A stretch of DNA of 48,634 bases from Bryobacteraceae bacterium (GTDB taxonomy: Bacteria; Acidobacteriota; Terriglobia; Bryobacterales; Bryobacteraceae): assembly GCA_025927575.1 (NCBI GenBank), contig JAICLJ010000011.1:1-48634 (forward strand), given 5' to 3'. Made by a program: the position numbers and the translations under genes. The stretch's first letter is position 1. Every line of letters begins with the position of its first letter. This document shows positions 16,052-25,783 of the stretch, piece after piece. The notes beneath the pieces were generated by a model, which worked only from the letters and a program-made list of their open reading frames with translations, did not search any database and had not been told where the DNA came from.

Positions 16052-19000
16052 ATGTCTCTGTCCGCCCTTGGGGCTAAGCGGTTAGTCCAGATACTATTTC
16101 TGTTGTCTTCAGCACACTTCCTCAGCGCCCAAACAACGGGCGTCATCACGGGAACGGTCAGCGATCCTAGCGGCGCGGTGGTTCCTAACGCGGCCGTGGT
16201 TGTGAAAAGCACCGGAACCGGCGAAGAACGCAGATTCGAGACGAACAGTAGCGGGATCTATGCGGCTTACGCACTGCCCGTTGGACGGTACGACATCACT
16301 GTTACGGCGGCAGGGTTCAAGAAGGCAGCTCACTCCGACATACAGCTCAATGTCGCCGATCAACTCGCCGTCAACTTCTCGCTTCAGGTTGGCGCAGCCT
16401 CCGAAACCGTAGAGGTGTCCGGAGCAACACCCACCGTACAGACACAACAGGCCGATATCAGCACCGTAGTTTCGTCACGGCAGATGACGGATCTTGCCAC
16501 AAACGGCCGGGCATTCACCAGCCTTCAGCAGCTCATTCCGGGCGCGGCCAGGACAATGGGCGACGAGGGCGGCACCGGCTTCAATAGTAGCCGGGGCTTT
16601 GCAATCAACGGCCAGCGCCAGGAGTCCTCTGGGTTCCAAGTCGATGGTGTCGAGAACACCGATATGGGAAACGGAGTCGGCCTGCTGACTTCTCCCGGGA
16701 TGGAAACTATCGGCGAATTCAAAATGCAAACCAGCAATTATTCAGCCGAATATGGAAACGCTGGCGGAGCAAACCTGTTGGTCGTCACACGCAGTGGCAC
16801 AAGAGATTTTCACGGGGCGGCTTATGACTTCTTCCGGAATGACGCGTTGGATGCCCGTTACTCCTTTGCGAACAACATTCCTACTTTGCGGTACAACAAT
16901 TTCGGGTATCGCATCGGCGGCCCTGTCTACATTCCCAGGCTGTACAACACCAATCGCTCCCGCACGTTCTTCTTTTTTGCCGAAGAATGGCGAAAGAAAC
17001 GCACTCAGGACACCTTTCTCGCCGCGACACCCACTCCCGCCATGCGAGCGGGAGACTTTTCCGCCGAAGCGGCGCGGATCGGCATGCCGATTATCGACCC
17101 TGTCACGCATCAGCAATTTGCCAACAACCAGATTCCAATCAATCGCCTTAATCCGAACGCTTTGCTTCTCCTTCAACAAAACTTCCCTCAACCGAATACC
17201 TCAGGATTTCTAAACTACAACGCAAATGCTCCAGATTCCGACGATTGGCGCCAGGAAACGGTAAACGTTACGCACCAGCTTGTCACCAATACGCAACTCC
17301 AGGTTCGCTATATTCAGGACACCGAAGTGCAGCAACAGTCCGGCGTCCTGTGGTCAGGTCAGTCGTTTCCAAATATCGGCTCCACCGCCAATCTGCCGGG
17401 TCATAGCTTCCTCGCAAAGGCAACCACCAGCATCAGTTCGTCCATGCTCAACGAAGTTTCCTATGATTACGCAAGCAATTACGGGTCGAAGGACAAAGGC
17501 GCAGTGACGCTGCAGGGAGCTTACCTCGCGCCGGACGGGCTGAATATCCCGCGCTTGTTTCCCTCGCCGGCGGGGGCGCCGAATAAGATTCCAAATCTAA
17601 GCTTCAGCGGAGGCTGGGGGCAAATCGACACCAGCTATTACCCTTGGTGGGCCCATCATGATATCCAATCCGTAACTGACAATTTCTCGAAGATCCTGGG
17701 AACTCATTCGCTCAAATTCGGCGGCACGTTTCAACATTCCGTCACGCCTGTTCAATCGCAAGTGAATCCGGCTTATCAGGGTGGATTCAATTTCACGGGC
17801 GTCTTCACAAACGATCCCATTGCCGATTTTATGTTGGGCTATGGCGCTTCTTACAGTGAATTGGCGAAGGTCATCACGCCGAATTACATATACAACCAGC
17901 TTGAACTCTATGCGCAAGATACATGGAAGGCAACTCAGCGGCTGACCGTTACCCTGGGCGTTCGCTATTTTTATATGCCTCATGTGTACGAAGAGAATAA
18001 TTTGATAAGCAATTTCATTCCTAGTGCGTACAATCCTTCCCAAGCGGTGACCGTCCTCCCGGACGGCACCATTCAGCCGGGTTCGGGAAACGCGCTGAAT
18101 GGCATTGAGACTCCACAATCGGGCTTACCAAGAGGTTTAGTGCAAAACCATCCCTGGGATTTTGGCCCCAGGATCGGATTGGCCTGGGATCCAACCGGAC
18201 AACAGAAGTGGTCTATCCGGGCTGGGTATGGAATCGGCTACTATCGCGTACAAGGAAATGATATTTACGGAATGGTCGGCAATCCTCCGAATGGGGGCGT
18301 GGTCCAGGTCTTTAACCCGCTGTTGAGCGACCCGGCCGCCGGCAAAGCCGGTGCGCAGAATCCCGTGTCGCTGACGACTCTCGATTACACTTACAAGAAT
18401 CCGATGGTGCAAACTTATAGCCTTGATGTACAGAGGGAGATCGTCCCCGGCACTGTCATCGATGTCGGTTACGTCGGAACACAGGGCCGCCACCTCGATC
18501 GAGCCCGCGACATCAATCAACCGTTTCCAGAAAACGGATTTGATTTCAATCCTCTCCTGAATACGAACTCTATTCCGGCAGCCTTGATAGCACCGTACCC
18601 CGGTTATTCGTCCATTAGACAGCAAGAGAACACGGCTTCATCGACATATAACTCGCTCCAGGTCTCGTTCAAGCGACGCATGTCCAGAGGCTTGCTATTT
18701 GAGGCGGCATACACCTGGTCAAAAGCGATTACCGATGCAAGCGGGTTTGGCGAGACTCCTCAGAACAGTTATGATCTGCGAGCGGAGCGCGGCCTGGCCG
18801 CATTCGATCGCCCGCATGTGCTCGTTTTCAATTACATATATGACCTGCCGTTCTTCCGGTCGCAGCGGGGGTTCCTGGGAGAATCATTGGGAGGCTGGGA
18901 GCTATCAGGCATCACGCAGTTCCAGAGCGGGCAGCCCATCAATATCGGTCTAACGGGCGGTACGGTCGGATTGGCAAGCAGACCGGACGTCGTGCCGGGG

Positions 19001-19321
19001 ATTGATCCTACTTCCGGCGCTCAAACAGCGGCATCCTGGTTCAATCAAGAGGCGTTTACGGCTCCGCCATTCGGGTTCTTCGGCAATGCGGGGAGAAACC
19101 TGATCCGAGGACCTGGTATCCAGACTTGGGATTTATCGCTTTTTAAGACCTTCAAGTTTGGCGAACACGTAAACTATCAGTTGCGCGGTGATGCTTTCAA
19201 TGCATTCAATCACACCAACTTATGGGATGTCAGTAATTCGCTCGGATCGGGCAACTTCGGGCAAGTGACCAGTGCTCACGAAGCCCGCGTCCTCCAGGTG
19301 AGCATGAAAATAGAATTCTAG
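16052..19321 (+). CDS. Oar-type TonB-dependent outer-membrane receptor 2
   Basis: The chosen start is ATG 16052 with GGAAGGA seven bases upstream, giving 1,089 residues. A signal peptide (LVQILFLLSSAHFLSAQ) precedes a carboxypeptidase-regulatory-like domain (GVITGTVSDPSGAVVPNAAV, about 30-110), a plug (GFAINGQRQESSGFQVDGV; LLVVTRSGTRDFHGAAYDFF) and a long beta-barrel ending LQVSMKIEF with C-terminal Phe. Its role would be TonB-driven import of oligosaccharides. The TPR gene follows 29 bases after its stop, making a receptor/TPR pair. A strong promoter and a candidate LacI operator lie upstream, so it probably answers to the regulator at 20510 together with the hydrolase at 21878. Confidence 0.88.
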   Translation: MSLSALGAKRLVQILFLLSSAHFLSAQTTGVITGTVSDPSGAVVPNAAVVVKSTGTGEERRFETNSSGIYAAYALPVGRYDITVTAAGFKKAAHSDIQLNVADQLAVNFSLQVGAASETVEVSGATPTVQTQQADISTVVSSRQMTDLATNGRAFTSLQQLIPGAARTMGDEGGTGFNSSRGFAINGQRQESSGFQVDGVENTDMGNGVGLLTSPGMETIGEFKMQTSNYSAEYGNAGGANLLVVTRSGTRDFHGAAYDFFRNDALDARYSFANNIPTLRYNNFGYRIGGPVYIPRLYNTNRSRTFFFFAEEWRKKRTQDTFLAATPTPAMRAGDFSAEAARIGMPIIDPVTHQQFANNQIPINRLNPNALLLLQQNFPQPNTSGFLNYNANAPDSDDWRQETVNVTHQLVTNTQLQVRYIQDTEVQQQSGVLWSGQSFPNIGSTANLPGHSFLAKATTSISSSMLNEVSYDYASNYGSKDKGAVTLQGAYLAPDGLNIPRLFPSPAGAPNKIPNLSFSGGWGQIDTSYYPWWAHHDIQSVTDNFSKILGTHSLKFGGTFQHSVTPVQSQVNPAYQGGFNFTGVFTNDPIADFMLGYGASYSELAKVITPNYIYNQLELYAQDTWKATQRLTVTLGVRYFYMPHVYEENNLISNFIPSAYNPSQAVTVLPDGTIQPGSGNALNGIETPQSGLPRGLVQNHPWDFGPRIGLAWDPTGQQKWSIRAGYGIGYYRVQGNDIYGMVGNPPNGGVVQVFNPLLSDPAAGKAGAQNPVSLTTLDYTYKNPMVQTYSLDVQREIVPGTVIDVGYVGTQGRHLDRARDINQPFPENGFDFNPLLNTNSIPAALIAPYPGYSSIRQQENTASSTYNSLQVSFKRRMSRGLLFEAAYTWSKAITDASGFGETPQNSYDLRAERGLAAFDRPHVLVFNYIYDLPFFRSQRGFLGESLGGWELSGITQFQSGQPINIGLTGGTVGLASRPDVVPGIDPTSGAQTAASWFNQEAFTAPPFGFFGNAGRNLIRGPGIQTWDLSLFKTFKFGEHVNYQLRGDAFNAFNHTNLWDVSNSLGSGNFGQVTSAHEARVLQVSMKIEF

Positions 19322-19350
19322 AATCAGGTATTGTCGGCCGCACGTTGCGG

Positions 19351-20499
19351 ATGGTCAGGTTTTCGCAATTATCGATACTCGCGCTCCTGTTCACATTTGC
19401 GACAGGAACCAGTATCTACGCCGAATCGGCATTTGATGTTGGGCGCGAACTGCAGAGGCGCGGAGACTATTCAGCCGCCGAGCAATCCTATCGAACGTTT
19501 CTCCACCAAGAGCCTCGCTCAGTTCCAGCCTTGACGAATCTGGGAGTTGTTCTCGCCCACCAGGGCCGATTCCATGAGGCGATCGGGACTTACCGGAAGG
19601 CACTCTCGATCGCCCCCGAGGCGCTCCCCGTAAAGATTGATCTGGCGCTGGCTTACTATCGCCTGGGCGCCTGGAATGACGCCAGCACTGCCATCCGAGC
19701 AGTGCTTCAGGCAAATCCGCACGACCGTCGATCTCTCCAACTACTAGCCATTTGCTATAGCGAGTCAGGACATTTCGCGGAAGCTGCCGCAGTCTATCGG
19801 GAGTTGCTTCCCAGCAACGATCCGAGCATTCTTATTGGTTTATCCGCTGCTTATCGAAATCTGGGAAGAACAGAAGATTCGGATAAACTTTTGAGTGATT
19901 TATTGAGCACTAATCCCGATGCTCCGGAGGTGCATTTCCTGCTGGGGCTGGCTGAATATGCGCGGCAAGACTATGAGCGGGCTCGAATCTCTTTTGGAAA
20001 GGCGCTGCATCTGGCGCCCAATAGAGCCGACAGCCGCTTCTATTTGGGCGCAACCTATTTTAAGCAACGGCAATTCGATCAAGCGATTGACGCCTGGAAG
20101 CTCGCGGCAGGCGCCGATCCGCAATACTTTCCGGCGGCATTCGCGTTGGGAAGCCTCTACTCGGAACTCGGGCGGTACCGGGAAGCGGAGCCATATCTTG
20201 CGCGTTCGTTAAGCATGCGGCCTCACGACGCTCTCACTCAATTCGAAATGGGACGCTGGTGTCTCCTAAATGGCGAGTTGAGCCGGGCGGCCGGGCTGCT
20301 CGAATCCGCGAGTCGTGCAAATCCGAAGTCGAAACAGACCAGTCTCCTGCTGGCGCAAACCTACCGAAAGTTAGGATGGGCTGACAAGGCTGCCGCTCAA
20401 TTCGCTCGCAGCCGGAACCTATACCGAGATAGCGTGGCAGACGATTGGATCGGACAAGCCACGCGGATTAGCCGCCAGGAAACTCCGCCGGCGCCATAG
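19351..20499 (+). CDS. Secreted TPR-repeat protein paired with receptor 2
   Basis: About 382 residues, almost entirely tetratricopeptide repeats: at least nine 34-residue helical pairs with the usual A-x-x-x-Y/L-x-x-A-L and P pattern (for example ALTNLGVVLAHQGRFHEAI and SRFYLGATYFKQRQFDQAI). The N-terminal segment LSILALLFTFATGTSIYAE is a signal peptide with a likely cut after Ala, so it is exported; there is no lipobox. ATG 19351 was chosen; TTG 19345 in the same frame is possible. Neither has a clear ribosome-binding site, and it may be translationally coupled to the receptor. TPR proteins bind partners or ligands. Its position recalls SusD, itself a TPR-based glycan-binding protein beside TonB receptors, but there is no direct similarity visible. 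It ends 10 bases from the convergent LacI gene. Confidence 0.82.
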   Translation: MVRFSQLSILALLFTFATGTSIYAESAFDVGRELQRRGDYSAAEQSYRTFLHQEPRSVPALTNLGVVLAHQGRFHEAIGTYRKALSIAPEALPVKIDLALAYYRLGAWNDASTAIRAVLQANPHDRRSLQLLAICYSESGHFAEAAAVYRELLPSNDPSILIGLSAAYRNLGRTEDSDKLLSDLLSTNPDAPEVHFLLGLAEYARQDYERARISFGKALHLAPNRADSRFYLGATYFKQRQFDQAIDAWKLAAGADPQYFPAAFALGSLYSELGRYREAEPYLARSLSMRPHDALTQFEMGRWCLLNGELSRAAGLLESASRANPKSKQTSLLLAQTYRKLGWADKAAAQFARSRNLYRDSVADDWIGQATRISRQETPPAP

Positions 20500-20509
20500 C
20501 TTTTCCTCG

Positions 20510-21589
20510 CTATTCGGATTCGGATCGGGGATACCGATCATGCGGCTGTAACTCTCGAAACAGGTTCAAATTCGATCGCATGATGATCGCGGGATTCAAA
20601 TACATGGTCGGAGGAAAAGCTTTGGCATGTAACACGTGATCGACGACCAGACGTACCGCCGTTTGCCCCTGACGGTATGGATTTTGGTATATAGAGGCGG
20701 AAAGCGTGTTATCCATGAAATAAGGAACAGCTTCAGCAAAGAGATCGGTTGCAACGACTCTGATGATCTCCGCTCGTCCACTCTCCCTGAGTGCTTTGCA
20801 GACTGGAATACAGTTCACCGTGCTGATATAGATTCCCGAGAGATCGCGCTGCTTGCGAAGTAGTTGCACGCACTTGTTGTATGTCTCTTCTTCGTCCTCG
20901 TGTCCTTCAATTACCTGCACAATACTGCCATTGCGGCACTCGGCATGGAATACTTCCGAAAAACCTTCAACTTTTTTCCCATTGTCTTCGGTAGCCATCA
21001 TGCCGGTGACAATCGCAACTTTAGAATTTCGCGGTACGAACTTCGCCATCAATTCCGCAGCCAATCTGCCGTTGAGCTTCGGATCCACGGAGATGGACGT
21101 CGACCGGCAACTAAGCGAGTCGTCGGTCGCCAGGCAAATCACGCGGACGTTCCTTTGCTTTTCGGCAATTTCGATCAGCGGCGCAACTTCAACCGGATCG
21201 CCGGGCACCAGAATCAGCGCGCGAATGTTGTCATTGAGCAAACTTTTAATTGTCGTCGCGCTCTTGGAGCCGAGTCGTTTTACCGGACGATAAATCAATT
21301 CCACGCCAACATGCTCGAAGTGGCGCGCCTCATCGAAGATGCCGTCTCGCATTTGATCGTAGAAGTAACGAATTTCTCTGGGAATGCATACGCCGATACG
21401 GACATTTGCTCGACCTACGGACAATGCACGCGCCGTCAGATTAGGGGTATAACCATGCTCTGCCGCAATCCGCAGAATCAGCTTCCGAGTTTGCTCGTTG
21501 ACTTCCTTTCGGCCATGCAACGCTCGATCGACGGTGCCGACAGAAACATTCGCCAATTTGGCGAGTTCCCGAACTCCAATCCTCTTCAT
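20510..21589 (-). CDS. LacI-family transcriptional regulator
   Basis: A 359-residue protein. The N-terminal helix-turn-helix (RELAKLANVSVGTVDRALHGRKEVNEQTRKLI, about residues 7-39) and the hinge region (ALSVGRANV) are standard LacI. The remainder is a periplasmic-binding-protein-like sugar-sensing domain of the type-1 fold (IGVCIPREIRYFYDQMRDGI; ISVDPKLNGRLAAELM; GIYISTVNCIPVCKAL; VVATDLFAEAVPY). The Thr-Val-Asp in the recognition helix is typical of the LacI group lacking the common T-V-S-R sequence. It should bind a sugar or sugar derivative in the cytoplasm and release its operator. Candidate operators CCGTG(C/T)ACGGTAACG lie in front of receptor 2 and in the region it shares with the divergent hydrolase gene, so it probably controls both. 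It converges with the TPR gene at 10 bases. Confidence 0.9.
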   Translation of the reverse strand: MKRIGVRELAKLANVSVGTVDRALHGRKEVNEQTRKLILRIAAEHGYTPNLTARALSVGRANVRIGVCIPREIRYFYDQMRDGIFDEARHFEHVGVELIYRPVKRLGSKSATTIKSLLNDNIRALILVPGDPVEVAPLIEIAEKQRNVRVICLATDDSLSCRSTSISVDPKLNGRLAAELMAKFVPRNSKVAIVTGMMATEDNGKKVEGFSEVFHAECRNGSIVQVIEGHEDEEETYNKCVQLLRKQRDLSGIYISTVNCIPVCKALRESGRAEIIRVVATDLFAEAVPYFMDNTLSASIYQNPYRQGQTAVRLVVDHVLHAKAFPPTMYLNPAIIMRSNLNLFRELQPHDRYPRSESE

Positions 21590-21689
21590 AAGAGAATGGT
21601 ACTTATCCAGGCCAAGCGCACTTATAGGATCTCAACTCGTATCGTGTCCAAGCCATGACGTGTTCGTCTATTGCGCGTGCGGATTCGGC

Positions 21690-21718
21690 TTGACAGCAAG
21701 TATCGACAAAGATACCAT
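21690..21718 (+). promoter_or_regulatory. Sigma-70-type promoter of the Tat-exported hydrolase
   Basis: TTGACA (21690-21695) and TACCAT (21713-21718) are separated by 17 bases. Transcription would begin about 21725, just before the candidate LacI operator, leaving a leader of about 150 bases before GTG 21878. Confidence 0.5.
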
Positions 21719-21727
21719 AATCCAAGC

Positions 21728-21742
21728 CCGTGTACGGTAACG
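21728..21742. promoter_or_regulatory. Candidate LacI-family operator, copy 2
   Basis: CCGTGTACGGTAACG matches copy 1 (15973-15987) at 14 of 15 positions. It lies about ten bases downstream of the -10 of the hydrolase promoter and 139 bases upstream of the LacI start, so it could also serve autoregulation. Confidence 0.6.
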
Positions 21743-21877
21743 TAACGATGTTTTGCGCTACACCGATAGTCGTTTTCCCGTCGAGTGCGACTGGTTAACC
21801 AAGGATTCGGTTGCCTCGCGAGCCGGCCGTTGCGTTATCCACGCCTGGCTGCAGATTTAGATGTCAGGAGCCACTCA

Positions 21878-24385
21878 GTGTCAAGCCAGAATCGACGTCA
21901 GTTCTTACAAGGATGCGCTGTGGCGGGAGGAGCCGCCTTTCTACTCTCGGCGGCGGAATCGAAGAGTCTGCTGATAGAATCTTTACCTTCCGGTTCCCTG
22001 CATCGCCGCTTGGCGGAACGGGAGATTTTGCGAGGATTGACTCGCCTTCAGCCTGCGGCCGACGTCAAATTCACCGCCTCCGGAAGCTCTTCCCAAAGTG
22101 CCCCGGTCTTTCGGCTACGCGTAGTTGCCGGCAGCTTCAAAAACAAGGAATCGTATTCGATTTCCGCTCGGGATAGGGAGATTACGGTATCGGCCGCAAC
22201 TGATCTGGCTCTTCTCTACGCGGTATTTGATTTCCTTGAACATCAGGGAGCTTATTTCGGCCTTAATGGAGAGAGTTATCCCCCAGAACTAGCAGGACGG
22301 TTGGTTCTTCCAGCCATCAACCAGCCCTGGCAATCCTCGCCTCGTTTTTCCGTGCGGGGACTATTGCCTTGGCCGGACTTCCTGAATTGCATCTCGGTCT
22401 ACAACGACGAAGACTTTCAGGCTTATTTCGAAGCAATGTTGCGCATGCGCTTCAACCTCTTCGGTGTACATGTATACACGGGTTCCCGCCAATGGGCTGA
22501 ATCGTTCCTGTCGTTTGAATACGCGGATGTCGGTCACCTGGCATATCTCGATAACAGCGCCAGCAACCGCTGGGGCTATATCCCGCAACGGATCTCACGC
22601 CTCGGCATGGGCGCGCCTCAATTCTTTGAGGGTGAAGTATTCGGCGCCGATGCAACCATTCATTCTCAAAATCCTTGGGAAATCGCGGACCGGACGAAGG
22701 CAGCCCTCCATAAAGCACTGCGGTACGCAAACACTTTCGGCATTGCAACTGGTGTCGGATTTGAGCCCTATTCGGTCCCCGATGAGATTTTTCGCGCACT
22801 TCCCCCGGAAATAACGGCGAAGCCCGAAGAGAAGAACAAATATCCGGGTGGCGCCCGATTCGATATCGAATCCGTTACCGCACGAAAGATGCTTGAGGCG
22901 AGATTAGCGGATCTTCTGGAGTCCTATCCGGAAGTCGAGTATGTCTGGCTTTGGGAAGACGAGAATATGAATTGGGAGAGTCGTAAGACAGGCGTCCCGC
23001 TCTCCGCCACTCCATTTCTGCAGGCTCACGATTTTCTTCGAAGGAATGCTCCGAAGAAACGCCTTGTGCTTTCCGGCTGGGGCGGAGTGGTGCGGCATTT
23101 TCCCGATCTGCATAAACGAATACCGGAAGATGTCGTCTTCTCCTGCCTGAACGACTCGCTTGGTTGGGATCCGGTGGATGAGGTGTTTGGGCAGTTGGAA
23201 GGCCGCGAACGCTGGCCCATACCGTGGCTCGAAGACGATCCGGCAATGTGGTTGCCACAATTTCACGTCAATCGCACGCAACGGGACGTGGAACTGGCGG
23301 CGAAGTATGGCTGTCAGGGCATTCTGGGAATCCATTGGCGCAATCGCATTATGGATGCAACCGCCGGATATCTGGCGAAATCAACTTGGGATAGCTCCTT
23401 GACTCCCGCCTCTCATTTTGAGGCTTACGCCAAGTCCCAGGCATCCACGGCACGCGCTCCCCAGCTGGCAACTGTCCTCAACGACATGGACTTGGATCAG
23501 AAGCTGCTGCACACCGGAACAAATCGTGTCGAAAACGGTCATGTGGTCACTCACGAATATGCAGCCGATTACGACGAGGGGTTTCTGTACTGGAGTAAAT
23601 ACGAACCATCGAAAGAGCTGGTAGCTGCTCAGGCCAACACCGCTTCCCAATTGCAACGAATCGCTTCTTCGGCAGCATCCGCGGTCGAGCGCGAGCGGTT
23701 AGACTATCTCGCCGGCTTTCTCGGGTTCACCGTACCGTATACAGACTCGTGGATCTTAGCGCACCATCTGCAAGGCGTACTGGACGAAGCCGCGAAACTG
23801 AAAGCGGAGAAGCAGATCGACGAGGCTCGTCAGAAAATCACCGATGAGGCGCTGCCGCTGTGGAACAAGCTGGCGCCGTTGGTTCGCGAAACCATGCTTC
23901 GCTACCAGGGAATCATCGCAACTCGCGAGGACATCGGCCAACTGGCTTCGATGCATAACAAGTACGTGCGGCTGGCATTGGTCCGCCTCCGGTTGTCGAT
24001 GCAGGAATATCTGGGTGAACTGCCTCCACAAATTGAGACGCTCTATCGCCAGGTCGTCCGGCCCAAGCCAGATGCTGCCGCCCGGCTTGTCGTCCCAACT
24101 CGCCCAGGAATTATCGAGAAGGGATCTGATTTCAGGATTATGATCATCGCGACTGGAACTGGGGCAGTTCGGAACGTCGTCCTTCACACGCGCGTCACCG
24201 GTGCTGGGACGTGGACTCCCACTCCTGCAACCCTGATGGGCCGTAGAACGTATCAGGCGAGAGTGGGTTCGTTCGATTCTAGTAAAGCGTTGGCTGAGTA
24301 CTACGTCTCGGCATCGATCGGAGAGTCGAAACACGTTGCCCCTGTCAGCGCTCCCGATGAACCCTATCTTGTCACTCTGCTCTAG
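21878..24385 (+). CDS. Tat-exported glycoside hydrolase-like protein with a GH67N/GH20-type N-terminal domain
   Basis: The start GTG 21878 has CAGGAG seven bases upstream and gives 835 residues; a longer frame from 21785 would bury the signal. The N-terminus NRRQFLQGCAVAGGAAFLLSA is a twin-arginine signal. The next segment (about 40-150) resembles the alpha-glucuronidase/hexosaminidase N-terminal beta domain, with ALLYAVFDFLEHQGAYF (about 112-128) as the clearest mark. A (beta/alpha)8-barrel probably follows (about 155-560), with acidic motifs such as VWLWEDENMNW (about 357-367) that could carry the catalytic residues. A helical region and a C-terminal beta domain (about 750-835) end it. It should act on a sugar chain in the periplasm or outside. 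The CAZy family is not recognised. The MFS porter starts 44 bases downstream. Confidence 0.65.
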   Translation: MSSQNRRQFLQGCAVAGGAAFLLSAAESKSLLIESLPSGSLHRRLAEREILRGLTRLQPAADVKFTASGSSSQSAPVFRLRVVAGSFKNKESYSISARDREITVSAATDLALLYAVFDFLEHQGAYFGLNGESYPPELAGRLVLPAINQPWQSSPRFSVRGLLPWPDFLNCISVYNDEDFQAYFEAMLRMRFNLFGVHVYTGSRQWAESFLSFEYADVGHLAYLDNSASNRWGYIPQRISRLGMGAPQFFEGEVFGADATIHSQNPWEIADRTKAALHKALRYANTFGIATGVGFEPYSVPDEIFRALPPEITAKPEEKNKYPGGARFDIESVTARKMLEARLADLLESYPEVEYVWLWEDENMNWESRKTGVPLSATPFLQAHDFLRRNAPKKRLVLSGWGGVVRHFPDLHKRIPEDVVFSCLNDSLGWDPVDEVFGQLEGRERWPIPWLEDDPAMWLPQFHVNRTQRDVELAAKYGCQGILGIHWRNRIMDATAGYLAKSTWDSSLTPASHFEAYAKSQASTARAPQLATVLNDMDLDQKLLHTGTNRVENGHVVTHEYAADYDEGFLYWSKYEPSKELVAAQANTASQLQRIASSAASAVERERLDYLAGFLGFTVPYTDSWILAHHLQGVLDEAAKLKAEKQIDEARQKITDEALPLWNKLAPLVRETMLRYQGIIATREDIGQLASMHNKYVRLALVRLRLSMQEYLGELPPQIETLYRQVVRPKPDAAARLVVPTRPGIIEKGSDFRIMIIATGTGAVRNVVLHTRVTGAGTWTPTPATLMGRRTYQARVGSFDSSKALAEYYVSASIGESKHVAPVSAPDEPYLVTLL

Positions 24386-24429
24386 AGTCGTGGAGAGAGG
24401 CGACAGGTATTCGTCGAAACGACGCATTA

Positions 24430-25761
24430 ATGCAGCAAGCTACCCAAATCAACCGAGCCTATGTCTACCGGATTGCCTCAGTCGCCGCGCTCGGAGGGCT
24501 TCTCTTCGGCTACGACACAGCGATCATCAATGGCGCTATTGTCTTTCTTAAACGGCAATTCGCCTGGAACGATTGGCAGACTGAACTCGCCGCCAGCAGT
24601 CTGCTTGCGGGGTGCGTCCTCGGGGCAAGTATCGCCGGCGCCATCAGCGATCGACGTGGCAGGAAACAGACATTGCTCGTTTCCGCAGCCATCTTTGCCC
24701 TTTCCTCAGCAGCGACGGCTCTTCCCAATGGCCTTATCTGGTTCTCGCTGGCCCGCGTAGCCGGTGGAATCGCAATCGGCATTGCTTCCATGTTGTCGCC
24801 GCTTTATATCGCAGAGATATCCCCGGAGCACATGCGTGGGCGCCTGGTGAGCCTGAATCAGCTCGCGATTACCATAGGCATTCTACTTTCCTACGTGACC
24901 GGTTGGGCATTATCGTTCACTGGTCCCGCGGCATGGCGCTGGATGTTTGCGTCCATGGCCATTCCCTCGCTACTCTTCTTTTTCGCTCTTTTCGCTGTTC
25001 CGGAAAGCCCGCGCTGGCTAATCAAGATGCGTCGCGATAAGCAGGCGCTTTCTGTCCTCGACCGGTCAGGCGAGCCCGAATCGCGTCTGGCTGAAATAAA
25101 GCGCGCACTGGCTGAAGAAGCAAACGTTAATATCTTTCACCGGTCTCTGCGCCGTCCGCTGACCATTGGCGTCGTGCTTGCTGTTTTGCAGCAGATCACG
25201 GGAATTAACACGATCCTTTACTACGGCTCCATCATTTTCACGGAGCAGCTTGGCGCGAGCAGCGCCTCGGCTGCGCTTTTGGCAAACGTCATCATCGGAA
25301 TCGTCATCCTGCTCTGCACGGTCCTCGCAATACTCACCATCGATAGAATCGGAAGGAAGCCTTTGTTGATGATTGCATCGGCCGGAATGGGCATCTGCCT
25401 GCTCTTCATGGGTCTTCTGTTCCGATCGCATTCCCCGTCGACGACCTTGACGCTCTGCCTGATTCTCGGCTACGTCGGTTGCTTTGCGGTCGGCCTCGGC
25501 CCCGGCGTATGGGTCTTGATTTCTGAACTCTTTCCCACGCGCATCCGCGGGCGAGCGATGTCGATTGCAACCATCAGTCTCTGGATCGCTTGCCTCGCGA
25601 TCACGTCTTCGTTCCTTACCGTCGTGAAGCTGATCTCGATCGCCGGAGCGTTCTGGTTGTATGCCATTCTGTCTTTTTTTACGTTCATTTTCGTGTGGCG
25701 CGCAGTGCCTGAAACCAAGGGGCAGACACTCGAAATGATTGAGCGCCAATGGCTAGTCTGA
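24430..25761 (+). CDS. MFS sugar:proton symporter (sugar porter family), module B
   Basis: A 443-residue inner-membrane protein with twelve helices and the classic sugar-porter signatures: [15 protein letters not shown] in helix 1, DRRGRK in loop 2-3, the [16 protein letters not shown] segment of helix 5, PESPRWLI after helix 6, [13 protein letters not shown] in helix 7, DRIGRKPLL in loop 8-9 and PETKG at the C-terminus. These match XylE, GalP and AraE, so it should import a monosaccharide with protons. No clear ribosome-binding site precedes ATG 24430, which lies 44 bases after the hydrolase stop. In the module it would bring the released sugar into the cytoplasm for the SDR encoded next. 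Confidence 0.92.
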   Translation: MQQATQINRAYVYRIASVAALGGLLFGYDTAIINGAIVFLKRQFAWNDWQTELAASSLLAGCVLGASIAGAISDRRGRKQTLLVSAAIFALSSAATALPNGLIWFSLARVAGGIAIGIASMLSPLYIAEISPEHMRGRLVSLNQLAITIGILLSYVTGWALSFTGPAAWRWMFASMAIPSLLFFFALFAVPESPRWLIKMRRDKQALSVLDRSGEPESRLAEIKRALAEEANVNIFHRSLRRPLTIGVVLAVLQQITGINTILYYGSIIFTEQLGASSASAALLANVIIGIVILLCTVLAILTIDRIGRKPLLMIASAGMGICLLFMGLLFRSHSPSTTLTLCLILGYVGCFAVGLGPGVWVLISELFPTRIRGRAMSIATISLWIACLAITSSFLTVVKLISIAGAFWLYAILSFFTFIFVWRAVPETKGQTLEMIERQWLV

Positions 25762-25783
25762 TCGTGAGAAGGAAATTGGTAGT

